DNA from: Aquipseudomonas alcaligenes
GTDB taxonomy: Bacteria > Pseudomonadota > Gammaproteobacteria > Pseudomonadales > Pseudomonadaceae
Length of the DNA: 64,000 nucleotides
Direction: 5' to 3'
Assembly (NCBI RefSeq): GCF_900156545.1
Contig: NZ_FTNW01000002.1
Span: 186,001-250,000, forward strand
Part shown: positions 43,173 through 52,663 of the stretch, piece by piece
Layout of the letters: every line of letters starts with the position of its first letter
Position numbering within the stretch: position 1 is the stretch's first letter
The notes under the pieces: model-generated
Told to the model about the DNA's origin: nothing
Seen by the model: only the letters and a program-made list of their open reading frames with translations
Databases searched by the model: none
Program-made: the position numbers and the translations under genes

Positions 43173-44828
43173 CTACTTGGAGGCCGGATACCACCTCGGC
43201 GTGTACACCCACTCACCGCCACCTTGGCGCGGGAAACGGCGGGACTGGCTGGAGCCGATGATCACCAGGGTGCGCATGTCCACCAGCTCCGGGGTCAGCT
43301 CGCCGAGGGTCAGCACGCGCAAGGCCTCGGCCGGGCGGCCGATGTCGCGACCGAGCACCACCAGGGTCTGCGGTTCGCGGTGCTGGCGCAACAGGTCGAG
43401 AGCGCGGCCGAGTTGCCAGGGGCGTGCTTTGGAAATGGGGTTGTAGAAAGCCATGGCCAGGTCGGCGGCGGCCGCGTGCTGCAGGCGTTTCTCGATCACC
43501 GCCCAGGGTTTGAGGTTGTCGGACAGCGAGATCAGGCAGAAGTCGTGCCCCAGCGGCGCACCGGCCCTGGCGGCGGTGGCCAGGGCGGCGGAGATGCCGG
43601 GCAGTACTTCCAGCTCCACACCCTGCCAGCGCGGGTCGCTGGAGGCTTCAAGCGCTTCCATCACGGCTGCGGCCATGGCGAATACGCCGGGGTCGCCGGA
43701 CGACACCATCACCACCCGCCGCCCCTGCGCGGCCAGCTCGAAGGCATGGGCAGCGCGCTGCAGTTCCTCGCGATTGTCGCTGGCGTGCAGGCACTGGCCT
43801 TCACGGTAGGGACCGGCCATGGCTACGTAGGTCTCGTAGCCGAGCACATCCTCGGCCTCGTCCAGCGCGCGGCGCACAGCCGGGGCCAGCAGTTCGGTGC
43901 AGCCGGGGCCGATGCCGACCACGCTGAGGCGGCCACGCGGGCGGCCCAAGGCGCTCGCGGACTCGGGGCTCTCAGCCAGATGCAGGCTTAGCCCCCGCGT
44001 CTCGTAGCAGGCCGACGGCAGTGCGGCCGTCGAGTCGCTAAAGCGCAGCGGTACTTTCAGCTCGGCAGCAGCCTGCTCGGCGCTGGGCAAGGCGCGCCCC
44101 GCCCCCTCGACAAGTAGCGCGGCCAGGGCCGCCTCGGCCAGGCCGGCGTCTGCCAATGCGGCACGCACGCGCTCGGCGCTGGGCTCCGTGCATCGCGCCA
44201 GCACCCGTCGCGGATGGATCAGCAACGCATCGTCGTCGCTGTTGGCAGCGGCCACATCAATGCGCAGGCAGCGCTCGCCCTCGGCATGCAGCGGCAGGTC
44301 GGCCTGCGCCAGCCAGGGAGCCTCGCCCTCGACGCGCAGACGGGCGCCGCCGAGCAGGTCGCTGACCAGCCGTTTGCCCTGCTCAATATCGGCCAGGACA
44401 TAGCCCGCCGGCGGGTCGAGCAGGCAAGTGCCGAAGCGCAGCTCGCCGCTGGTGGTGATGGCCGGCGCCACCGCCAGCCACTCGCCCAGCTCGCGGGCCA
44501 GGCGGTTGACCCCGGCCAGGCCGCCAAGTAACGGCACCACGGCGCTGCCATCTTCGGCCAGGGCCAGTACCGGCGGCTCCATGCCTTTCACCACCAATGC
44601 CGAAGCCAGGCTGCGAATGACGATGCCGGCGGCGCACAGGGCGATGATCGGAGTGCCGGCGCGGTACAGGGCGCGAAGGTGTTCGGCGAACTCGCGGTAG
44701 CTTTCGTCTACCTCCTCCACCCGCCCGACCAGGCCGTGGATGCGGGCCTCGGGATAGCGCTCGCGCACGCGGCGTGCAGTGGCCTGCGCCGAGGCGCCGA
44801 GGATAACGATGGCGGGGACTGGACTCAT
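43173..44828 (-). CDS. cobJ: CbiG-CobJ fusion: precorrin-3B C17-methyltransferase
   Basis: 551 aa. The N-terminal half is CbiG-like: V-I-L-G-A-S-A-Q-A-T-A, I-I-A-L-C-A-A-G-I-V-I-R-S, and L-L-G-G-L-A-G-V-N-R-L-A-R-E-L, plus a short CobE-like segment at about 225-290. From about residue 310 it is CobJ: L-S-V-V-G-I-G-P-G-C-T-E-L-L, V-M-V-S-S-G-D-P-G-V-F-A-M, P-G-I-S-A. CobJ methylates C-17 and contracts the ring. The start at 44828 opens the CbiG domain at once. It is last in the cobG-H-I-J unit, after a 258-base gap with palindromes. Confidence 0.94.
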   Translation of the reverse strand: MSPVPAIVILGASAQATARRVRERYPEARIHGLVGRVEEVDESYREFAEHLRALYRAGTPIIALCAAGIVIRSLASALVVKGMEPPVLALAEDGSAVVPLLGGLAGVNRLARELGEWLAVAPAITTSGELRFGTCLLDPPAGYVLADIEQGKRLVSDLLGGARLRVEGEAPWLAQADLPLHAEGERCLRIDVAAANSDDDALLIHPRRVLARCTEPSAERVRAALADAGLAEAALAALLVEGAGRALPSAEQAAAELKVPLRFSDSTAALPSACYETRGLSLHLAESPESASALGRPRGRLSVVGIGPGCTELLAPAVRRALDEAEDVLGYETYVAMAGPYREGQCLHASDNREELQRAAHAFELAAQGRRVVMVSSGDPGVFAMAAAVMEALEASSDPRWQGVELEVLPGISAALATAARAGAPLGHDFCLISLSDNLKPWAVIEKRLQHAAAADLAMAFYNPISKARPWQLGRALDLLRQHREPQTLVVLGRDIGRPAEALRVLTLGELTPELVDMRTLVIIGSSQSRRFPRQGGGEWVYTPRWYPASK

Positions 44829-44896
44829 GCTGGCGCTCCATTTGAACAATCAAGGCGCTGAGTCCGAGCCCTGGGCCTCTCAAACAACTCGCGCAG

Positions 44897-45066
44897 CTCC
44901 CTCTCCCATTGGGAGACGACTGCAGGGATGCAGGAGGTAGGGCGACGCAGGAAGCCAAAGCCGAGGGTTGGGGTGAGAGACAAAATCGCCCACCGAGCCT
45001 CATAGACGATTGCGGCTATCTGCAACATCCCTCTCCCCCGGCCCCTCTCCCGGAGGGAGAGGGGAG
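44897..45066. repeat. REP-type palindromes between cobI and cobJ
   Basis: A short copy at about 44897-44916 and a full copy at 45029-45066 of the C-T-C-T-C-C-C / G-G-G-A-G-A-G family, with a T-T-G-G-G-G-T-G-A-G tail near 44964-44980. They fill the gap within the operon. Confidence 0.8.
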
Positions 45067-45086
45067 GAAAAACTGCGTCTATCGAA

Positions 45087-45830
45087 TCAGCCACGCCACT
45101 TCTCCCCTGGCACCAGGATCATGGAGAAGTACGGCGAAGCCAGCGGGTCCACCTGGTCCAGCGGCACTATCTGCTGGTTGTGCATGGTGGCGCGCTCCAC
45201 ATAGTGGGCGCGCTCGGCCAGACCGAGGCGTTGCAGGACGCGGCGCACCTTGTCGAAGTTGCGACCGAGCTTCATCACCACGGCGGCTTCGGCGCTGCGC
45301 AGGCGCTGCTCCAGCTCTTCCTCCGGCAGCACGCCAGAGAGCACGCTCAGGGACTGGTTGCGGTACACCAATGGCGTGCCCAGTACCGAGGCGCAGCCGA
45401 GCATCGAGCACACGCCGGGCACCACCTCGGCCTCATAGCGTTCGGCCAGGCGGTCGTGCAGGTACATGTAGGAGCCGTAAAAGAACGGATCGCCCTCGCA
45501 GATCACCGCCACATCGCGGCCGGCATCCAGCTCGGCGGCTATCTGCACGGCGCAGGTGTCGTAGAAGTCGGCGATCACATCCTCGTAGGTCAGCGGCGGC
45601 TCCAGCTTCTCGGTGGTCACCGGGTAGACCAGCGGCAGGCGGCGCTGCGCAGTGGTGAGATGAGCCTCGATGATGCCGAAGGCGTTGCCGCCCTGGCCCT
45701 TGTTGGCCTTGGCCTTGGCCACGAAGTAGCCCACCACCGGAGCAGACTGCAGCAGGCGCAGAGCCTTGAGGGTAATCAGTTCCGGATCACCGGGGCCGAC
45801 GCCGAGGCCGAGCAGACGTCCCTTCATCAC
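45087..45830 (-). CDS. cobI: Precorrin-2 C20-methyltransferase
   Basis: CobI, 247 aa, methylates C-20 of precorrin-2 to give precorrin-3A. Motifs: [16 protein letters not shown], then [25 protein letters not shown], and V-V-M-K-L-G-R-N-F. It overlaps cobH by 4 bases. Confidence 0.96.
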   Translation of the reverse strand: MMKGRLLGLGVGPGDPELITLKALRLLQSAPVVGYFVAKAKANKGQGGNAFGIIEAHLTTAQRRLPLVYPVTTEKLEPPLTYEDVIADFYDTCAVQIAAELDAGRDVAVICEGDPFFYGSYMYLHDRLAERYEAEVVPGVCSMLGCASVLGTPLVYRNQSLSVLSGVLPEEELEQRLRSAEAAVVMKLGRNFDKVRRVLQRLGLAERAHYVERATMHNQQIVPLDQVDPLASPYFSMILVPGEKWRG

Positions 45831-46453
45831 TCCACCTCCGTGGCCAGGGCGTTCACCGCGGCAGCGGCCATGGCGCTGCCACCACGGCGCCCGCGCACGA
45901 TGACGTAGGGCACGCCGCGGCTGTCGGCAGCCAGCATGTCCTTGGATTCGGCCGCGCCGATAAAGCCCACCGGCATACCCAAGACCAGCGCCGGCCTGGG
46001 TGCGCCGGCGTCGAGCATCTCCAGCAGGTAGAACAACGCGGTCGGTGCGTTGCCGATTACCACCACGCTGCCTTCCAGGTGCTCGCGCCAGTGTTCAAGA
46101 GCCACGGCAGAGCGGGTGTTGCCAAGCTCGCGGGCCAGCTGCGGCACGTCCTTGTCGTGCAGCGTGCAGATCACCGGGTTGTTCGCCGGCAAGCGCGCGC
46201 GGGTGATGCCCTCGGCGACCATGCGCGCGTCGCATAGGATCGGCGCGCCCTTGGCCAGGGCGGCGCGGCCGGCGGTGCCCGCGCCGGGCGAGAAGCGCAG
46301 GTCCTGCACCACATCGACCATGCCGCAGGCGTGGATCAGCCGTACTGCGAGCTTTTCCAGATCGGCCGGGATGGCCGCGAGGTCAGCCTCGGCGCGGATG
46401 GTGGCGAAGGACTGGCGATAGATCTCCTGACCATCGCGGATGTAATCGATCAT
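45827..46453 (-). CDS. cobH: Precorrin-8X methylmutase
   Basis: CobH, 208 aa, moves the C-11 methyl to C-12, giving hydrogenobyrinic acid. The catalytic His is His41 in [10 protein letters not shown]. Other family blocks are [23 protein letters not shown] and [13 protein letters not shown]. It overlaps cobG and cobI by 4 bases each. Confidence 0.96.
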   Translation of the reverse strand: MIDYIRDGQEIYRQSFATIRAEADLAAIPADLEKLAVRLIHACGMVDVVQDLRFSPGAGTAGRAALAKGAPILCDARMVAEGITRARLPANNPVICTLHDKDVPQLARELGNTRSAVALEHWREHLEGSVVVIGNAPTALFYLLEMLDAGAPRPALVLGMPVGFIGAAESKDMLAADSRGVPYVIVRGRRGGSAMAAAAVNALATEVE

Positions 46454-47745
46454 TCGGGGCTTCCTGCGGCGAGGTGTTCGCCGGCTTGGTCGATATCGAG
46501 GGATTGCGCCAGCAGGCGGCCGAAACCGGTCTGGTCCTGCTCGCGACGATAGAGGTCATAACGGCCGCCGGGTTGAGCCAGCAGCGTGTAGGGCGCGACA
46601 TGGGCGGCGGCGCAGCTGCGCGGGCAGCCGCTCAGGTGTACCTGGGCGATCTGCGCCGGGAGGCGCTCAGCCAGCTTGCGGGCATCGGCCTTGGTATCCG
46701 CCTGGGTCCTGGCGCAGCCGGGCAAGCCGCTGCAGGCGAGCAGGCGGGCCAGCGGCGTGCGCGTTTCCAGCAGCAAGCCGAGGTCATGCAGGGCTTGGCC
46801 GACGAAAGCTCGACGGCTCCCAGGTATGTCCGGCAGCAGCAACCCCTGCCAGGGCGTGAGACGTAGCTCGCCACAGCCCTCGGAGTCAGCCAGTTCAGCC
46901 AGGGTACTCAACTGGTCGGCGTGTAGCCTCCCGAGCGGCGCGCCGGCCAGCAGCATCACCCAGCCTGACTGCGCCTGCACATGCGCCCCCAGCGGCGGGC
47001 TGTCATAGCGCGGACGCGGCGGAGTGGCCCATGGCTGCTGAACAGGTAATGGCAGGCGCGCCAGGAACTGCTCGACCGGCAGCTCAGCCAACAGCTGGCG
47101 CATCCGGGTGTGCGCGCCGGCCACCTGCAGGAACAGCCGCAGCACGGCCTCCACCAGTAACTCCGCCTGTGCCAGGGGAATCGCGCCCAGCGCCGGATCG
47201 CGCGGGCAGCCCGCCAGGCCGAAGGCCAGGTGCGTGCCGCCAGGCAACGCGCTGAGCCACAGGTCGTGGGGATGGTCGAGCATGGCGAGGGCCTCGCCTC
47301 CGTCCAGCTGGAGGGCGAACTTGGCCGACAAGGCGTGAAACTCGGGCGTATTTTCCAGCAGCGCCAGCAGGCGACCGGCCAGCGGGCGGGTATCGAGGTG
47401 CGCGCTGCGATCGCGCCCGGCCGCCGGACTGAGTAGCAGGTTGCGCACATCATCAGCAGCCGGGTTGCGCGGGCCGAGGCCGGCGGCCAGCAGGCGCTGC
47501 ACCAGCGGTTCATGATTCTCGTCGCGCACGCCGCGCAACTGCAGGTTGCTGCGGTTGGTCAGCTCCAGCACACCACTGCCGTAGAGCCGCGCGGCCTCGG
47601 CCACGGCGCGGGCCTGCGCGCTGGTCAGCAGCCCACCGGGCAGTTTGACGCGGCAGATGCCGCCATCACGCGCGGGCACGACACGCCACAACCCCGGGCA
47701 GGCCGAGGGGCGCAACAAAGACGCGGCAGGAGCAACTGGCTGCAT
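46450..47745 (-). CDS. cobG: Precorrin-3B synthase
   Basis: CobG, 431 aa, the oxygen-using monooxygenase that prepares the macrocycle for ring contraction; its presence defines the aerobic pathway. It has the sulfite/nitrite reductase half-domains. The C-terminal part carries the Fe-S ligands Cys338, Cys344, Cys374 and Cys378 (C-S-G-L-P-G-C and S-G-C-P-R-S-C). The N-terminal block has C-R-V-K-L-P-G-G and L-E-L-T-N-R-S-N-L-Q-L-R-G. It is first in the cobG-H-I-J unit and follows the third riboswitch. Confidence 0.95.
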   Translation of the reverse strand: MQPVAPAASLLRPSACPGLWRVVPARDGGICRVKLPGGLLTSAQARAVAEAARLYGSGVLELTNRSNLQLRGVRDENHEPLVQRLLAAGLGPRNPAADDVRNLLLSPAAGRDRSAHLDTRPLAGRLLALLENTPEFHALSAKFALQLDGGEALAMLDHPHDLWLSALPGGTHLAFGLAGCPRDPALGAIPLAQAELLVEAVLRLFLQVAGAHTRMRQLLAELPVEQFLARLPLPVQQPWATPPRPRYDSPPLGAHVQAQSGWVMLLAGAPLGRLHADQLSTLAELADSEGCGELRLTPWQGLLLPDIPGSRRAFVGQALHDLGLLLETRTPLARLLACSGLPGCARTQADTKADARKLAERLPAQIAQVHLSGCPRSCAAAHVAPYTLLAQPGGRYDLYRREQDQTGFGRLLAQSLDIDQAGEHLAAGSPE

Positions 47746-47854
47746 GCGGTCACCGACAACAAACGACGCGGCGACCGAACCGGAGGCATCACCCGGGCAG
47801 GGCGATGCCTTGGCATCGGTACACCCCGCCCGATGTTGGCACTCGCGACTGCGT

Positions 47855-48010
47855 CGTCGGCAGGTCTCCTGGCTGGCAGGTCGTCATCGCGGCGCGGCCT
47901 TCCCGATTGCTCAGTGGCGTGTGTGCGGAGCGACTCGCTGCTTACAGTTGCGGGGGCAGCCATGGTTGGAGCCGAAGCTCACCCATGTTCCCTCTTAGGC
48001 CCGTAAGGAG
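47855..48010 (-). promoter_or_regulatory. Cobalamin riboswitch upstream of cobG-H-I-J
   Basis: On the minus strand: G-A-G-G-G-A-A-C-A, G-G-C-T-G-C-C-C-C-C-G-C-A-A-C-T-G-T (47945-47961), the B12 box G-C-C-A-C-T-G (47912-47918), G-G-G-A-A-G-G, and the closing C-C-A-G-G-A-G-A-C-C-T-G-C-C (47861-47874). The 110-base stretch between it and cobG probably holds the expression platform. Confidence 0.94.
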
Positions 48011-48023
48011 CCACGATCTGCTG

Positions 48024-48124
48024 CACGTCGGAAAAACTGCGTTGAAAGCGGCTTCGGAATGCTCATTTACCGTTCGTAAACTCCGCTTCCTCAGCCCCTT
48101 TCGCCTGGTTTTTCTCTAGCTCGC
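48024..48124 (-). repeat. Structured dispersed repeat, copy B (upstream of cobG riboswitch)
   Basis: Aligns with copy A at 31676-31775. Outer stem: 48031-48037 with 48108-48114 (A-rich against T-rich, where copy A has C-C-A-G-G against C-C-T-G-G). Inner hairpin: 48066-48070 with 48076-48080 (T-T-T-A-C / G-T-A-A-A, where copy A has T-G-T-A-C / G-T-A-C-A). It lies immediately upstream of the riboswitch, on the promoter side. Confidence 0.75.
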
Positions 48125-48222
48125 CAGATCGTGAACCGTCTCATGGGCACCGACGAAGGCGCTATTATGCCCGCTTTTTCCGGCGCCGGGCCAAGCCCGC
48201 GCGTCACCGCAAGGAGAGCTGC

Positions 48223-49425
48223 ATGACGGCCTGGCTGACAGTGGTGGGCATTGGCGAAGACGGCTACGCCGGTCTGGGCAAGGCGGCGCGGCGCGCGTTG
48301 CTGGAGGCTGAGTGCATTGTCGGTGCGCCGCGCCAGCTCGACCTGCTGCCACCCTGCATCCGCGCCGCGCGCCTGACCTGGCCAAGCCCCTTCAGCCTGG
48401 AGCCGGTGCTGCAGCGGCGCGGCATGCCGACCTGCGTGCTGGCGAGCGGCGACCCCATGCTCTACGGCGTCGGCGCCAGCCTGGCGCGCCAGCTGGATGA
48501 AGGCGAGATGCGTGTTCTGCCGACGCCCTCCGCCTATTCGCTGGCCGCCGCGCGCCTGGGCTGGCCGCTACAAGACATCACCCTGCTGTCGGTGGTCGCG
48601 CGCCCGCTGCCGGCCGTCGCCCGCCATCTGCACGACGGCCAGCGCCTGCTGATCCTGTGCAACGACGGCAGCAGCCCGCGCGCCCTCGCCGCTCTGCTGC
48701 GCGAGCGCGGCTTCGGCGCCAGCCGCCTGAGCGTACTGGAGCACCTGGGCGGCCCGCTGGAGCGGCGAATCGATGGCCTGGCAGATAGCTGGAACCTGGA
48801 GGAAGTGGCCGCGCTCAATCTGCTGGCCGTCGAGTGCCGGGCCGATACCGGCGTACAGCCGCTGCCACTGACGGTCGGCCTGCCCGACGATGCCTACCGC
48901 CACGACGGCCAGCTGACCAAGCGCGACGTGCGCGCCGTCACCCTGGCCCGCCTGGCACCCCGCCCCGGTGAGCTGCTGTGGGATGTCGGTGCTGGTTGCG
49001 GCTCGATCGGCATCGAGTGGCTGCGCAGCCACCCACACTGCCGCGCCGTTGCCATCGAAGCTGATACCGATCGCCAGCAGTTGATCGCTCATAACCGCGA
49101 CGCTCTCGGCGTACCTCACCTGCAACTGGTCGCGGGCGCGGCACCGCAGGCCCTGGGCGGGCTGGAAGCGCCCGACGCCATCTTCATCGGCGGCGGCGTC
49201 ACCGTGCCCGGCGTGCTGGAGCAGTGCTGGCAGGCGCTCAAGCCAGGCGGCAGGCTGATCGCCAATGCCGTGACCCTGCAGAGCGAGGCCGTGCTGGTAG
49301 CTTTTCGCGCACAGCACGGCGGCGAGCTGACCCGCATCGCCATCGCCCAGGCGCAGCCGCTGGGCGCTTTCGACACCTGGCGCAGCGCCCTGCCGATCAC
49401 CCTGCTGCAGGTGCACAAGCCATGA
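48223..49425 (+). CDS. cobL: Precorrin-6Y C5,C15-methyltransferase (decarboxylating)
   Basis: CobL, 400 aa, a fusion of CbiE (residues 1-200; [21 protein letters not shown]) and CbiT (205-400; [16 protein letters not shown]). It methylates C-5 and C-15 and decarboxylates the acetate at C-12. AAGGAG precedes the ATG. It is divergent from cobG and overlaps cobK by 4 bases. No riboswitch is visible on this side of the divergent region. Confidence 0.96.
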   Translation: MTAWLTVVGIGEDGYAGLGKAARRALLEAECIVGAPRQLDLLPPCIRAARLTWPSPFSLEPVLQRRGMPTCVLASGDPMLYGVGASLARQLDEGEMRVLPTPSAYSLAAARLGWPLQDITLLSVVARPLPAVARHLHDGQRLLILCNDGSSPRALAALLRERGFGASRLSVLEHLGGPLERRIDGLADSWNLEEVAALNLLAVECRADTGVQPLPLTVGLPDDAYRHDGQLTKRDVRAVTLARLAPRPGELLWDVGAGCGSIGIEWLRSHPHCRAVAIEADTDRQQLIAHNRDALGVPHLQLVAGAAPQALGGLEAPDAIFIGGGVTVPGVLEQCWQALKPGGRLIANAVTLQSEAVLVAFRAQHGGELTRIAIAQAQPLGAFDTWRSALPITLLQVHKP

Positions 49426-50144
49426 CCCGCGTGCTGCTGCTCGGCGGCGTCGGCGATGCCCTGCGCCTGGCTCGGCGCCTGGGCCCCGAGCACCTGTACA
49501 GCCTGGCCGGGCTGGGCAAGGTGCCGGACGATCTGAGCTGCCAGGTGCGCGTCGGTGGCTTTGGCGGTGCCGAGGGGTTGGCCGATTTCATTCGCACTGA
49601 AGGCTTCGACCTGCTGCTGGACGTCACCCACCCCTATGCCGCGCGGATCAGCGCCAATGCCGCTGCGGCCGCGCGCCTGGCCGGCGTGCCCTGCTGGGCG
49701 CTGCGCCGTCCAGGCTGGCAGCCGCGGCCTGGCGACGACTGGCGCGAGGTAGCCGACTGGGCCGCACTGGTCTCGGCGCTGGCCCCCTTCCACAAGCCCC
49801 TCTTCACCCTCGGCCGCGAACCGCTGGCGCATCTCGACGAGATTCCCGCGCACCAGCACTGGACCCTGCGCCTGCTCGACGCCCAGCCCGAACACCCACG
49901 CGCCCGCTGCATCGCCGCGCGCGGCCCGTTCGCGCTCGAAGATGAACGGGCGCTATTCGCCAGCGAGGGCTTCGATGTGCTGATCAGCAAGAACAGCGGC
50001 GGCAACGCCACCGAGGCCAAGCTGCAGGTCGCCCGCGAGCGCGGCCTGCCGGTTTTGATCCTGCAACGCCCGCCATTGCCCGAGGTGGAGCGCAGCTTCG
50101 CCGATCCAGACACCCTGTGGCAGGCGCTAAAGCCGCTGCTTTGA
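49422..50144 (+). CDS. cobK: Precorrin-6A reductase
   Basis: CobK, 240 aa, NADPH-dependent reductase of precorrin-6A. Motifs: [29 protein letters not shown], and near the C-terminus [15 protein letters not shown]. It is the second gene of the cobL-cobK unit, followed after 9 bases by the ferredoxin-like gene. Confidence 0.95.
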   Translation: MTRVLLLGGVGDALRLARRLGPEHLYSLAGLGKVPDDLSCQVRVGGFGGAEGLADFIRTEGFDLLLDVTHPYAARISANAAAAARLAGVPCWALRRPGWQPRPGDDWREVADWAALVSALAPFHKPLFTLGREPLAHLDEIPAHQHWTLRLLDAQPEHPRARCIAARGPFALEDERALFASEGFDVLISKNSGGNATEAKLQVARERGLPVLILQRPPLPEVERSFADPDTLWQALKPLL

Positions 50145-50153
50145 GAACACCCA

Positions 50154-50867
50154 ATGAAGACCTCAATCTACGCCCGTGTCCTGTTCGCCGGCCCCGACCT
50201 CGACCACGGCAGCTTCGCCGAGCTGACCCGCCGCCAGTTCGGCGAACAGTTCGGCGCCGCCGTGCTGAGCGATCTGTTCGAAACCAGCACCGGTTATGAC
50301 GCGCTCTGGACGCACGTGCGCGAGTGCCTGAACAGCGAAGAACTGCCGCTACTGGTCGTTGATCTGGACCCGCTCGGCAGCAGCCAGCAACTGGACTGGC
50401 TACGCGGCGAGCTACAGGCCCTGGGGGGCGAGCACGCCGACCGGCTGTTCGTCTGCGCCGGCAATGCCGAGGACGCGGCAGCGCTGGCCGAGCTGATCCG
50501 GCATCCGGAAAAGCACCTGGGCTGTGTGGACGTGCCGCAGCTGCCGCCATCCCACGCCTGGTCGTGCATCCCACCGCACCGCTATCGCGTGCTGCTGTGC
50601 AACGGCCCGCGCTGCACCCGGCGTGGCGCCCTGCCGCTGTGGAAGCTGTTGCGCGAAGAACTGAAGGCGGCTGGAAAACTGGAGACGGCGGACGGCGTGC
50701 ATATCACCCGTACCCAGTGCCAGTTCCCCTGCGACCAGGGACCGACCCTGAGCGTCTACCCGAGCGGCGAGTGGTACCGCATCCGCGATGCGGCTGAGGT
50801 GAGGCGCCTGGTGCAGGAGCGCTTCGTCGAAGAACGCGCGGTGCCCGAGCTGATTATGCGCGCATGA
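50154..50867 (+). CDS. Cob-linked (2Fe-2S) ferredoxin-like protein, 237 aa
   Basis: The N-terminal 125 residues have no family I can name and contain L-L-V-V-D-L-D-P-L and L-F-V-C-A-G-N; they could be a CbiX-like or thioredoxin-like fold. The C-terminal 90 residues are a thioredoxin-like [2Fe-2S] domain: L-L-C-N-G-P-R-C-T-R-R-G-A, then T-Q-C-Q-F-P-C-D-Q-G-P-T-L-S-V-Y-P, giving four Cys ligands. Co-transcription with cobL-cobK is likely. An electron-transfer role in corrin reduction or for CobG is inferred. Confidence 0.8.
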   Translation: MKTSIYARVLFAGPDLDHGSFAELTRRQFGEQFGAAVLSDLFETSTGYDALWTHVRECLNSEELPLLVVDLDPLGSSQQLDWLRGELQALGGEHADRLFVCAGNAEDAAALAELIRHPEKHLGCVDVPQLPPSHAWSCIPPHRYRVLLCNGPRCTRRGALPLWKLLREELKAAGKLETADGVHITRTQCQFPCDQGPTLSVYPSGEWYRIRDAAEVRRLVQERFVEERAVPELIMRA

Positions 50868-50945
50868 TCTTGGGTGAAACCCGCGTGTGGGTTACGCAGG
50901 TTTCACTCGCCCGACCCCATGGGACAACCCGCGCAGAGAGACGGC

Positions 50946-50983
50946 GCCCTCTCCCCAGCCCTCTCCCATGAATGGGAGAGGGA
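50946..50983. repeat. REP-type palindrome next to ttcA
   Basis: One copy of the C-T-C-T-C-C-C / G-G-G-A-G-A-G family between the convergent ferredoxin-like gene and ttcA, 7 bases from the ttcA stop. Confidence 0.82.
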
Positions 50984-50989
50984 GCACAC

Positions 50990-51817
50990 TCACAGGTTCA
51001 TCACGTCGAGGAAGCGCGGCGTGGCGCTGTCGTCGATCTTCAGGCTCTGGAAGTCGAACAGGTTGCGGTCGGCCAGTTGCGACGGCACCACGTTCTGCAG
51101 GGCGCGGAACATGATCTCGGTACGGCCCGGGCTCTTGCGCTCCCACTCGGTGAGCATTTCCTTGACCACCTGGCGCTGCAGGTTCTCCTGCGAGCCGCAC
51201 AGGTTGCACGGGATGATCGGAAATTCCTTCATCACCGAGTAGGCCTCGATGTCCTTCTCGCTGCAGTAGGCCAGCGGGCGGATCACCACGTTGCGGCCGT
51301 CGTCGGACAGCAGCTTGGGCGGCATGGCCTTCAGCGTGCCGCCGTAGAACATGTTGAGGAAGAAGGTCTCGAGGATGTCGTCGCGGTGGTGACCGAGCGC
51401 CATCTTGGTCGCGCCGATCTCGTCGGCATAGGTGTACAGGGTGCCGCGGCGCAGGCGCGAGCACAGCGAGCAGGTGGTCTTGCCCTCCGGGATCTTCTCC
51501 TTCACCACCGAGTAGGTGTCCTTCTCGATGATGTGGTACGGCACGCCGATGGATTCCAGATAGGCCGGCAGTACGTGCTCGGGGAAGCCCGGCTGCTTCT
51601 GGTCCATGTTCACCGCCACGATCTCGAACTGGATCGGCGCCACCTTCTGCAGGTAAAGCAGCACGTCGAGCATGGTGTAGCTGTCCTTGCCGCCGGACAG
51701 GCAGACCATCACCTTGTCGCCGTCCTCGATCATGTTGAAGTCGGCAATGGCCTCGCCGACCTGGCGACGCAGGCGCTTCTGCAGTTTGTTCTGGTTGACC
51801 GAGAGGGTGCTGGGCAT
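50990..51817 (-). CDS. ttcA: tRNA 2-thiocytidine(32) synthetase
   Basis: TtcA, 275 aa, thiolates C32 of certain tRNAs using ATP and a [4Fe-4S] cluster. The PP-loop S-G-G-K-D-S is at residues 41-46. Cluster Cys lie in C-S-L-C (116, 119) and in the later C-N-L-C (204, 207). [10 protein letters not shown] matches the family. It is a lone gene, divergent from the DnaJ-related gene. Confidence 0.95.
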   Translation of the reverse strand: MPSTLSVNQNKLQKRLRRQVGEAIADFNMIEDGDKVMVCLSGGKDSYTMLDVLLYLQKVAPIQFEIVAVNMDQKQPGFPEHVLPAYLESIGVPYHIIEKDTYSVVKEKIPEGKTTCSLCSRLRRGTLYTYADEIGATKMALGHHRDDILETFFLNMFYGGTLKAMPPKLLSDDGRNVVIRPLAYCSEKDIEAYSVMKEFPIIPCNLCGSQENLQRQVVKEMLTEWERKSPGRTEIMFRALQNVVPSQLADRNLFDFQSLKIDDSATPRFLDVMNL

Positions 51818-51903
51818 GGTGCTGGGAAATCCGGGGTGAAGGCGAAAAGCTGGCTATTTTACGCACAAAGCCGGCGCACGGCAGCCCGTGTTAGGCTCAG
51901 CCG

Positions 51904-52497
51904 ATGAACAACGACCTTGATCCCGCCCTCGACCTGCCCGAGCAACTGCACGAACTGCTGCGCGCCGCACCCGCCGGCATCAGCGAATTCCAGCTGATCC
52001 AGCAGCTCAAGGCGCGCCACTCCACGCATATTCCCAACCTCGGGCTGGACGACAAGCTGGTGCTGTTCCGCACCCACTTCCTGCTGTTCAACGCCCTGTA
52101 CCTGTTGCGCGAACGCCTTTGGGGGCGCGAGGAAGCGCACCTGCAGATCAGCCCGCTGTGCGTGCAGTTGCAGCCCTGGCACAGCGGGGGCGAAGGCCTG
52201 GCCCAGCACGATCCGCTGCGTGACTACTATCTCAATCTGAATAATCTGCGCGACACCACCGAACGCGACGTGGAAAAGCTGCTGGCCAGCTTCTGGACGC
52301 GCATGCAGGGCGGCGACGAGAAGCGCGCGGCCCTCGAGCTGTTCGAGCTCAATGGCGACCAGCCGCTCAATCTCGCCGCTATCAAGCTGCGTTACCGCCA
52401 GCTGGTGAGCCAGCACCATCCGGATCGCGGCGGCAGCACGGAGCGTCTGCAGTCGATCAACCTGGCGATGGAAATACTTGAGCGCTATTACGGCTGA
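51904..52497 (+). CDS. DnaJ-related protein with C-terminal J-domain, 197 aa
   Basis: The N-terminal region (residues 1-120) matches the DNAJ-related helical domain: P-E-Q-L-H-E-L-L-R-A-A-P-A-G-I-S-E-F-x-L and F-R-T-H-F-L-L-F-N-A-L-Y-x-L. The C-terminal segment is a truncated J-domain with the essential H-P-D at 172-174 in S-Q-H-H-P-D-R-G-G. It should stimulate a DnaK-type ATPase; the client is unknown. Confidence 0.9.
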   Translation: MNNDLDPALDLPEQLHELLRAAPAGISEFQLIQQLKARHSTHIPNLGLDDKLVLFRTHFLLFNALYLLRERLWGREEAHLQISPLCVQLQPWHSGGEGLAQHDPLRDYYLNLNNLRDTTERDVEKLLASFWTRMQGGDEKRAALELFELNGDQPLNLAAIKLRYRQLVSQHHPDRGGSTERLQSINLAMEILERYYG

Positions 52498-52663
52498 CAT
52501 ATAGAGAGCAATTCGCTCTAAAGCCACGGCTCACGCGGACTCCAGCCTTCTCCTATACTGCGACACACGGTCGCACTTAATTCGGCCTGCACCCGGCGCT
52601 GCTGAGCACGCACACCGGGCGCTACGCTCGGGGCGATCGACAATAAAAAGAGGAGGTGTCTGC

